Position numbers and translations under genes: made by a program. DNA of 19,938 nucleotides from Cellvibrionales bacterium UBA3090 (lineage in GTDB: Bacteria; Pseudomonadota; Gammaproteobacteria; Pseudomonadales; Porticoccaceae), in NCBI GenBank assembly GCA_002367235.1, contig DFBC01000147.1, positions 1 through 19,938 of the forward strand. Direction: 5' to 3'. The notes below the pieces were generated by a model. The model saw nothing but the letters and a program-made list of their open reading frames with translations, had not been told where the DNA came from and searched no databases. Numbering within the stretch: the first letter of the stretch is position 1; the number at the start of each line of letters is the position of its first letter. This document shows positions 14,122 through 19,938 of this stretch, piece by piece.

Positions 14122-15198
14122 ATGGCCTTGCTCAAATTGACATCCCCCCACGCGCACACCACACAGAACACTGGCAATGTCATGCAGTTGGTGCTGCTGG
14201 CAACGATTCCCGGCGCTCTAGCACTCACTGCTTTTTTTGGCTGGGGCACCCTGATCAACGTTGTAATTGCCAGCATTGTAGCTGTCGGTTGCGAGGCGAC
14301 AATCATGCACCTACGCAAGCGTCCGGTGATGTTTTACTTGCGAGATTGCAGCGCGTTGGTTACTGCTGTGCTGTTGGGGCTGGCACTACCACCCCTGGCA
14401 CCCTGGTGGCTTGTCTTGGTCGGCACAAGCTTCGCCATCGTCATAGCCAAACACCTGTATGGCGGGCTCGGTTACAACCCCTTTAACCCGGCCATGGTCG
14501 GGTATGTGGTACTGCTAATATCCTTCCCCGTACAAATGACCTCTTGGCCCGCACCCATGCCCCTCTACCCAGAAGGGACTGACGCACCCGGGCTCTGGCA
14601 GTCACTGCAAATGGTATTGCCGTTCTTTAATGAGAGCGTCGACGCTTTCACGGCAGCGACACCATTAGACACATTCAAACACAACACCGGGTTATTGGTA
14701 GAACAACTCTATCAAAGCGACCCGCTGTACAGTCAGGCAGACTGGGCTGGCGTGGGTTGGGAATGGGCCAATTTAGGCTTTTTGGCCGGCGGCTGTTTTC
14801 TCCTGTATCGCAAGGTCTTTACCTGGCATGCACCGGTTTCCATGCTCGTCGCCCTAGCCTTGTGCTCAGCCTTATTTTACGATGGTGGCAGCTCCGTCAG
14901 TCATGGCTCTCCCGTACTGCACCTCCTTAGCGGGGCGACGATGCTCGGCGCATTCTTTATTGTTACCGACCCCGTCACCTCTGCCACCAGTAATCGGGGG
15001 CGAATGATCTACGGTGCATTAGTCGGAGTACTAATTTTTATTATTCGAAGCTGGGGCAGCTATCCTGACGCCATGGCATTTGCCGTGCTGCTCATGAACT
15101 TTGCCGCACCACTGATCGATAATTACACGTTGCCTCGCACTTATGGCCATAAGAAACCCCGCAAGGCCACAGAAAAAGCGACGGATACAAAGGATTAG
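14122..15198 (+). CDS. rnfD: Rnf electron transport complex subunit D
   Basis: A 358-residue membrane subunit related to NqrB. It has about nine to ten hydrophobic segments. Family blocks include YLRDCSALVTAVLLGLALPP, GLGYNPFNPAMVGY and the late TDPVTSATSNRGR. The covalent FMN attachment site known for RnfD is represented by Thr180 in FTAATPLD. The C-terminal end is short and basic (KKPRKATEKATDTKD). The gene begins 12 bases after rnfC and its stop abuts rnfG directly (stop 15196-15198, next ATG 15199), so it is certainly operonic. The RnfD-RnfG-RnfE-RnfA core forms the ion-translocating membrane part of the complex. Confidence 0.96.
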   Translation: MALLKLTSPHAHTTQNTGNVMQLVLLATIPGALALTAFFGWGTLINVVIASIVAVGCEATIMHLRKRPVMFYLRDCSALVTAVLLGLALPPLAPWWLVLVGTSFAIVIAKHLYGGLGYNPFNPAMVGYVVLLISFPVQMTSWPAPMPLYPEGTDAPGLWQSLQMVLPFFNESVDAFTAATPLDTFKHNTGLLVEQLYQSDPLYSQADWAGVGWEWANLGFLAGGCFLLYRKVFTWHAPVSMLVALALCSALFYDGGSSVSHGSPVLHLLSGATMLGAFFIVTDPVTSATSNRGRMIYGALVGVLIFIIRSWGSYPDAMAFAVLLMNFAAPLIDNYTLPRTYGHKKPRKATEKATDTKD

Positions 15199-15951
15199 AT
15201 GATGCAACTGGGTAAATCCATTCGCTTTAACAGTATTGCACTCGGCCTATTTGCCCTAGTCACGGCCACTTTACTGGCGGGCACACACTTGAGTACGAAA
15301 GAGCTTATTGAGGATGCCAAGCGTGAGGTTGCCAAACGTGCGCTACTGGAAATTGTTCCCCTCGAGCGACACAACAATGACTTATTAGTGGATACGCTAG
15401 ACATCCCCAAAGCCTACTGGCCTACTCTTGGCATCAAAAACGGCCAAATTAATATCGCCAGAAATGGTAATGAGCTGGTGGCAGTCATCATCCCCGCAGT
15501 TGCTCCGGATGGCTACAACGGCGACATCCAAATGATCATTGGTATTAATATAGACGGCACCCTGGCTGGAGTCAGGGCCATTGCCCACAGTGAAACGCCC
15601 GGACTGGGCGACAAGATAGACACAAAAAAGAACGACTGGATTCTCGGCTTTAATGGCAAGTCTCTGACAAACCCCAAACCAGAAAAATGGAAAGTTAAAA
15701 AAGACAAGGGTGCCTTTGACCAGTTTACCGGTGCAACGATTACACCACGAGCAGTCGTGAAGCAGGTGTATAAAACCCTGCAATACTTCAATGAAGACAA
15801 GGCCAGATTACTCAAGGCTGCAATGCAAGAAATGACACCGCAGCCAGTAACGCCACACCAGCAACAGACGCCTTCTGATCAAGAGTCCCGGTCAGAAGAA
15901 GTAACAGCGCCAACAGAACAACTCCCTGCGGAGGCCCCCAACCATGGCTGA
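15199..15951 (+). CDS. rnfG: Rnf electron transport complex subunit G (covalent flavoprotein)
   Basis: A 250-residue subunit with one N-terminal transmembrane helix (about residues 10-30) and a periplasmic FMN-binding domain. The flavin is attached through a phosphoester to the last Thr of the S/T-G-A-T motif, here TGAT with Thr180 in DQFTGATITPRAVV. The HSETPGLGDKI loop typical of RnfG/NqrC is at about 130-140. Residues 210-250 are a Gln/Pro/Glu-rich disordered extension without a recognisable domain. Two adjacent ATG codons (15199, 15202) are both usable. The end overlaps rnfE by eight bases. Confidence 0.96.
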   Translation: MMQLGKSIRFNSIALGLFALVTATLLAGTHLSTKELIEDAKREVAKRALLEIVPLERHNNDLLVDTLDIPKAYWPTLGIKNGQINIARNGNELVAVIIPAVAPDGYNGDIQMIIGINIDGTLAGVRAIAHSETPGLGDKIDTKKNDWILGFNGKSLTNPKPEKWKVKKDKGAFDQFTGATITPRAVVKQVYKTLQYFNEDKARLLKAAMQEMTPQPVTPHQQQTPSDQESRSEEVTAPTEQLPAEAPNHG

Positions 15952-16657
15952 CATCACCTATCGCGAAATCACCAAAAATGGCTTATGGAGCAACAATGCT
16001 GCACTGGTGCAACTACTAGGACTCTGTCCGCTTCTTGCCGTCACCGGGTCTGTCGTTAATGCCTTGGGGTTGGGCCTGGCAACAATGCTGGTTCTGACCG
16101 GATCAAACATAGCCGTGTCGCTGATTCGCAAACGGATTTCCGACGCGGTCAAAATTCCCGCCTTCGTCATGATTATCGCCACCTTCACCACTTGCACAGA
16201 GTTACTGATGAAGGCCTTCACCTACGAGCTCTATCTGATTCTGGGTATCTTTATCCCCCTGATCGTTACCAACTGTACAATTCTTGGTCGAGCAGAAGCG
16301 TTTGCCTGCAAGAACAAGGTTGGCGCTTCGGCACTGGATGGCCTGATGATGGGTATCGGTTTTGGCCTGGTGCTATTGGTGATCGGCACCATTCGGGAAA
16401 TACTGGGTAGCGGAACACTGTTTGACAATATGCACCTGCTATTTGGACCGATGGCAGAAAACTGGACCATCCATTTCTTTGGTGAAGGTTATGGCTTCCT
16501 CGTGGCAGTTCTTCCTCCCGGTGCATTCCTTGTCGCCGGCATGTTGATTGCCCTGAAAAATATCATCGACGATCGCATTGAACGCCACAGAGCTGCCAAG
16601 CGCGCACCGGTTATCAAAGGTGCAAAGCGAGTTCGCACGACAGGCACGGTTTCATAA
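15944..16657 (+). CDS. rnfE: Rnf electron transport complex subunit E
   Basis: A 237-residue integral membrane subunit homologous to RnfA and NqrD. The paired family blocks are LVQLLGLCPLLAVTGS (Cys28) and PLIVTNCTILGRAEAFA (Cys111), the partners of RnfA Cys26/Cys114 around the membrane Fe-S cluster. About six hydrophobic segments are visible. GGAGG at 15929-15933, inside rnfG, precedes the ATG. The basic C-terminal tail (HRAAKRAPVIKGAKRVR) is slightly extended compared with E. coli RsxE (231 aa). It closes the operon. The nth (endonuclease III) gene that follows rnf/rsx in E. coli is not here. Confidence 0.96.
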   Translation: MADITYREITKNGLWSNNAALVQLLGLCPLLAVTGSVVNALGLGLATMLVLTGSNIAVSLIRKRISDAVKIPAFVMIIATFTTCTELLMKAFTYELYLILGIFIPLIVTNCTILGRAEAFACKNKVGASALDGLMMGIGFGLVLLVIGTIREILGSGTLFDNMHLLFGPMAENWTIHFFGEGYGFLVAVLPPGAFLVAGMLIALKNIIDDRIERHRAAKRAPVIKGAKRVRTTGTVS

Positions 16658-16687
16658 CCGAAGATCCGCCTCCATAGCCCCCCTTTT

Positions 16688-16719
16688 AGCAGAAACATCG
16701 TACCCACGGCGTTTCTGCT
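16688..16719 (+). terminator. hairpin after the rnf operon
   Basis: AGCAGAAAC (16688-16696) and GTTTCTGCT (16711-16719) form a perfect nine-base stem with a 14-base loop, 30 bases after the rnfE stop. Only a short TT follows, so termination may be inefficient or Rho-assisted. Confidence 0.5.
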
Positions 16720-16774
16720 TTCGACACCACTGTCATTTTGTTTGCGTTGACGTCGTCATGCTCAGTCAATAGCA

Positions 16775-16816
16775 TTGCAACTGTCTGTCGTTATACTGCA
16801 AGGCAAATACTTGCAA
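16775..16816 (+). promoter_or_regulatory. promoter region of the TPP-enzyme gene flanked by two TTGCAA palindromes
   Basis: TATACT at 16792-16797 is the best -10 element, about 40 bases before the GTG. It lies between two copies of the six-base palindrome TTGCAA (16775-16780 and 16811-16816), 36 bases apart start to start. No good -35 lies at 16-18 bases, so an activator-dependent promoter or operator pair is inferred. Confidence 0.35.
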
Positions 16817-16836
16817 CAAAACCCTGAGGAAACCAA

Positions 16837-18579
16837 GTGAAAAAAACTGGGGCATGGCTCACCCGCTACGCATTAGAAAACATTGGTGTGACCCACACCT
16901 TTGGTATTCCTGGATTACACAACACGCCAATCTATGACGAGCTGGGCCAGTCAGAGCAGATAACACCCTGCCTAGTAACCCACGAGGTCTCAGCAGCGTT
17001 TATGGCCGATGCCGTAAGCCGCACAACGCAAACCATCGGTACCCTTGTCATTGTTCCCGGGGCAGGCATTACCCATTCTGCCAGCGGTATCGGCGAAGCT
17101 TATTTGGACGGCATACCGCTCCTCATCATCAGCGGGGGAATTGATCGCGATTCCGAGCTACATTTTCAGCTGCAGGATATCGATCACCATGCTCTGCTGG
17201 CTCCCATTACCAAAGCCACCTATTTGATTGAGAGCCATGGCGATATCATACCCACCATCTTCGAAGCCTATCGCACCGCAACCGAGGGCGAACCAGGCCC
17301 GGTATTTATTGAGCTTCCCATTAATTTGCAGACCGCCAACGAAGAGATAGGCGCACTCCCCTCATTTAATGCCAAACCTGCAACCCCTGCAGTCGATATA
17401 CAAGCTATTGAGGATGCAGTAAAACTACTGACAACCGCGAAGAACCCGGGAATTTTTATTGGCTGGGGAGCAAAGGCGGCCAGCGAAACCCTCCAGCTTC
17501 TGGCCATGCAATTGGGGGCACCTGTAGCTACCACACTGCAAGGACTGAGTGTTTTTCCCGGCAATCACCCGCTTCATGTCGGCATGGGCTTTGGCCCTTC
17601 ATCAGTACCGGCAGCTCAACATGCCTTTGAAAACTGTGACTGCCTACTGGCCATTGCCACCCGTTTTTCGGAAATTCCCACGGGCAACTTTGGCATGGAC
17701 GTGCCTGAAAACCTGATTCACATCGACATCAACCCCGAAGTGTTCAATGCCAATTATCCCGCAGCACTCAGTATTGAGGGGGATGCGGCCGAAATAGCCA
17801 AAGCCTTGCTGGAATGCCTGATCAAATCGCAACCCACGCCAAGAAACAGCTCCCAACTTGCCAAGCTTATTGCCTCAGACAAAAGCAGTTATCAAGCATT
17901 GTGGCGCAAACATAAAACCGAGCGAGTCAACCCGGCTAATTTCTTTAGCGCCCTTAGAAAACGCTTACCCGATGATGCACTGGTCGTTTGCGACGATGGA
18001 AACCACACCTACCTTTCTGCCGAGTTATTACCCATACATCAGGTTGGCGGATTCATTTCACCCACCGACTTCAATGCCATGGGCTATTGTGTCCCCGCCG
18101 TTAACGCTCTGAAATTAACGCACCCTAACAAGCTTGTCGTGGGCATCGTGGGTGATGGCGCCATGATGATGACCGGCATGGAAGCGCTCACAGCCAGTAA
18201 GTACGACCTTGGGGTTATCTATTTTCTATTTGACGATGGAGAGCTTGGCCAAATCGCCCAAGCTCAGGAAATTCCCTACAAGCGAAAGACCTGCACGAAA
18301 CTAGGCGAAGCGGATTGGATCGCTTTTTCACACGCAGTTGGCTGCGAGTATGTGGCCATAGAAGATGACAGCCAATTACAGCCATCCCTGGATATTGCGT
18401 TTAATCTGGCGGCAGAAAATAAGCCAGTGATTGTGGATGTACATATCGACTACAGCAAACACACTGCGTTTATGGACGGTGCCGTTAGAACCAAGTTCAA
18501 ACGCTTCGATCGCACCGCGAAAGCACGCTATCTGGCGCGCGCCCTGACGCGTAAAATCATTGGAACAAAAACTAAATAG
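16837..18579 (+). CDS. thiamine diphosphate-dependent enzyme, acetolactate synthase-like
   Basis: A 580-residue enzyme with the three-domain plan of ThDP decarboxylases and carboligases. The N-terminal Pyr domain (about 1-165) has the cofactor-activating Glu50 in VTHEVSAAFMADA. The central domain spans about 190-325. The C-terminal PP domain (about 375-545) has the ThDP motif start VGDGAM (Gly439-Asp440-Gly441) and, 24 residues on, Asp466-Asp467 in FDDGELGQI. Most relatives have Asn-Asn or Asp-Asn there. The substrate cannot be read from sequence: acetolactate synthase catalytic subunit, 2-oxo-acid decarboxylase and glyoxylate carboligase-like roles all fit the fold. There is no ilvN-type small subunit beside it, so classical branched-chain synthesis is unlikely. 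The GTG start is set by GAGGA six bases upstream. It stands alone between the rnf operon and a convergent transporter gene. Confidence 0.85.
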   Translation: MKKTGAWLTRYALENIGVTHTFGIPGLHNTPIYDELGQSEQITPCLVTHEVSAAFMADAVSRTTQTIGTLVIVPGAGITHSASGIGEAYLDGIPLLIISGGIDRDSELHFQLQDIDHHALLAPITKATYLIESHGDIIPTIFEAYRTATEGEPGPVFIELPINLQTANEEIGALPSFNAKPATPAVDIQAIEDAVKLLTTAKNPGIFIGWGAKAASETLQLLAMQLGAPVATTLQGLSVFPGNHPLHVGMGFGPSSVPAAQHAFENCDCLLAIATRFSEIPTGNFGMDVPENLIHIDINPEVFNANYPAALSIEGDAAEIAKALLECLIKSQPTPRNSSQLAKLIASDKSSYQALWRKHKTERVNPANFFSALRKRLPDDALVVCDDGNHTYLSAELLPIHQVGGFISPTDFNAMGYCVPAVNALKLTHPNKLVVGIVGDGAMMMTGMEALTASKYDLGVIYFLFDDGELGQIAQAQEIPYKRKTCTKLGEADWIAFSHAVGCEYVAIEDDSQLQPSLDIAFNLAAENKPVIVDVHIDYSKHTAFMDGAVRTKFKRFDRTAKARYLARALTRKIIGTKTK

Positions 18580-18580
18580 T

Positions 18581-18632
18581 GAGGGTGATTGAGAGCAATC
18601 ACCACAGACTAAAGCCGGACTAAACCACCCTC
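18581..18632. terminator. nested dyads between the convergent TPP-enzyme and SulP genes
   Basis: GGTGATT (18584-18590) and AATCACC (18597-18603) make a seven-base stem with a six-base loop directly after the TPP-enzyme stop. A second, wider dyad GAGGGTG (18581-18587) / CACCCTC (18626-18632) spans the whole gap and ends next to the SulP stop. The two share bases and are mutually exclusive. No U-tract is present. A shared bidirectional terminator is inferred. Confidence 0.45.
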
Positions 18633-18633
18633 G

Positions 18634-19938
18634 CTAATCATCAAAGGCATCGGATGCCACTTTATAGCGCGGGTCTTCATTAATATTGATTTCAACGTAG
18701 CGGGCAGCATCTTCCAGTAAACGCCAGCAGTCCTGACTCAGGTGGCGAAGATGTAGCTTTTTACCCTGCTTCTCATACTTATGAGCCAAGGCATGCAGTG
18801 CCTCGATGGCAGATGAGTCGGACACCCGGGCCTTTTTAAATTCGATCACCACGTCATCGGGGTCATTTTCGGGAGAGAACAACTCTTTAAAGTTACTGAT
18901 AGAACCAAAGAAAATTGGCCCCTCCAGTTCGTAGACCTTCCAGCCATCATCATCCACATAGGTGGAGACAGAAATGTGTTTGGCATGCTGCCAGGCAAAC
19001 ACCAGTGCAGAGACAATCACCCCCACAATCACGGCAATCGCCAAGTCGGTAAAGACTGTAACCAGCGCCACCAGTATGGAAATAAACGCATCACTTTTCT
19101 GCATGGCACGGAAGATGCGGAACGAAGCCCATTCAAACGTACCCAGCACCACCATAAACATCACGCCGACCAGTGCAGCCAGTGGAATCATCTCAATCAA
19201 ATTGGCCACAAACAGAATGCAACCCAACAAGACCAGGGCCGCGGTAATACCAGACAACCGGCCACGGCCACCGGAATTAATATTGATCATGCTCTGGCCA
19301 ATCATGGCGCAACCACCCATGCCGCCAAAAAAGCCATTAATGGCGTTACCCAGGCCCTGGCCAATACACTCTCGGTTTCCCCGACCACGGGTATTAGTAA
19401 GGTCATCGATTAACGACAGGGTCAGCAGCGATTCAATCAAACCAACCAGCGCCAAAATAACCGCATAGGGGCCGACAATTTCCAGTGTCTCCAGCGTAAA
19501 CGGCACCATGGGGATAGCAAAGCTCGGCAAGGTACCTTCCAGGCTCGCCGTGGCCCGCTCAGCCTCTGGCAACATGCCGCGAACAAAATCGATCACCGTT
19601 CGGGTTTCCAGATCGAGACCATGAACCAACAACGTCACCACGACAATAGCCGCCAGCGATGCCGGTACAGCTTTGGTCAGGCGCGGTAAAAAGTGAATAA
19701 TCGCCATGGTCAGCGCCACCAGCACCAGCATCAGGTACAGCGACCCACCTTGCATCCATGTTAGCGCGCCCGAGGCATCGGGTACTTTGAACTGCCCCAA
19801 CTGAGCCAAAAAGATCACAATAGCCAGACCGTTTACAAACCCCAGCATCACCGGATAGGGAACCAACCGGATAAATTTACCCAGATGAAACACCCCAGCG
19901 AGAATTTGAATCACCCCCGCCAGCAACACTGCGGCAAA
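18634..19938 (-). CDS. SulP-family anion transporter with STAS domain (N-terminus outside window)
   Basis: The last 435 codons of a SulP (SLC26-like) transporter; the frame is still open at the window edge, so the true start is beyond 19938. Multiple membrane segments are visible. Family blocks include the start FIRLVPYPVMLGFVNGLAIV, GGMGGCAMIGQSMININSGG and the following GRLSGITAAL. The cytoplasmic STAS domain occupies roughly the last 120 residues (VYELEGPIFFGSISNFKELF, then VVIEFKKARVSDSSAIEAL), with the conserved DSSA loop. SulP proteins import sulfate, bicarbonate or dicarboxylates. The substrate cannot be assigned from what is seen, and no carbonic anhydrase or sulfur-assimilation gene is adjacent. 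It is convergent with the TPP-enzyme gene. Confidence 0.93.
   Translation of the reverse strand, partial: FAAVLLAGVIQILAGVFHLGKFIRLVPYPVMLGFVNGLAIVIFLAQLGQFKVPDASGALTWMQGGSLYLMLVLVALTMAIIHFLPRLTKAVPASLAAIVVVTLLVHGLDLETRTVIDFVRGMLPEAERATASLEGTLPSFAIPMVPFTLETLEIVGPYAVILALVGLIESLLTLSLIDDLTNTRGRGNRECIGQGLGNAINGFFGGMGGCAMIGQSMININSGGRGRLSGITAALVLLGCILFVANLIEMIPLAALVGVMFMVVLGTFEWASFRIFRAMQKSDAFISILVALVTVFTDLAIAVIVGVIVSALVFAWQHAKHISVSTYVDDDGWKVYELEGPIFFGSISNFKELFSPENDPDDVVIEFKKARVSDSSAIEALHALAHKYEKQGKKLHLRHLSQDCWRLLEDAARYVEININEDPRYKVASDAFDD

Noticed and set aside
18962..19468. 168- and 145-codon plus-strand frames inside the SulP gene
   Set aside because: They are antisense to conserved transporter and STAS segments. 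Two overlapping frames in the same place are typical shadows.

Overview
The window looks like core chromosome of a marine-type gammaproteobacterium. Candidate relatives are the Pseudomonadales/Cellvibrionales (Spongiibacter- or Marinobacter-like), but this placement rests on gene order and protein similarity from memory, not on a search. The block hda-DUF2066 <-> purM-purN-DUF3108-DUF3014, the dcd/apbC/metG neighbourhood and a complete rnfABCDGE operon are arrangements familiar from Pseudomonas and relatives. Genes are tightly packed, and a notable share start with GTG (hda, sirB2-like, rnfB, the TPP enzyme).

Layout. 1-1453, minus strand: the N-terminal part of hda (cut by the window edge), preceded by a secreted DUF2066 protein whose stop overlaps the hda GTG. 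1585-5544, plus strand: purM, purN, a secreted DUF3108 protein, a membrane-anchored DUF3014 protein and a SirB2-type membrane protein. 5618-6190, minus: dcd (dCTP deaminase). 6191-6585 is a 395-base gap with a probable dcd promoter, a TTGACA-type promoter candidate and a 22-bp perfect palindrome. It leads to an unrecognised, AT-richer helical protein gene (6586-7392), which ends in its own stem-loop. 7495-8322, minus: apbC/mrp lacking the usual N-terminal MIP18 (DUF59) domain. 8448-10487, plus: metG, divergent from apbC. 10612-16657: rnfA-B-C-D-G-E, the ion-translocating ferredoxin:NAD+ oxidoreductase, with a TATAAT promoter and a terminator-like hairpin at the end. 16837-18579: a three-domain thiamine-diphosphate enzyme of the acetolactate synthase superfamily. 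18634-19938, minus: most of a SulP anion transporter with its C-terminal STAS domain, cut at the window end.

The genes form several functional units. purM and purN catalyse de novo purine steps. dcd feeds dTTP synthesis. apbC handles Fe-S clusters. Rnf is a membrane flavin/Fe-S electron-transfer complex, and all its cofactor-ligand motifs are present: RnfA/RnfE cysteines, RnfB and RnfC ferredoxin motifs, and the covalent-FMN threonines of RnfD and RnfG.

The only clearly accessory item is the orphan gene at 6586-7392 with its palindrome-bearing upstream region, inserted between dcd and apbC. It is the best candidate for something undescribed, although nothing in the sequence identifies its function. 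No tRNA, rRNA, CRISPR array, transposase or integrase is visible.
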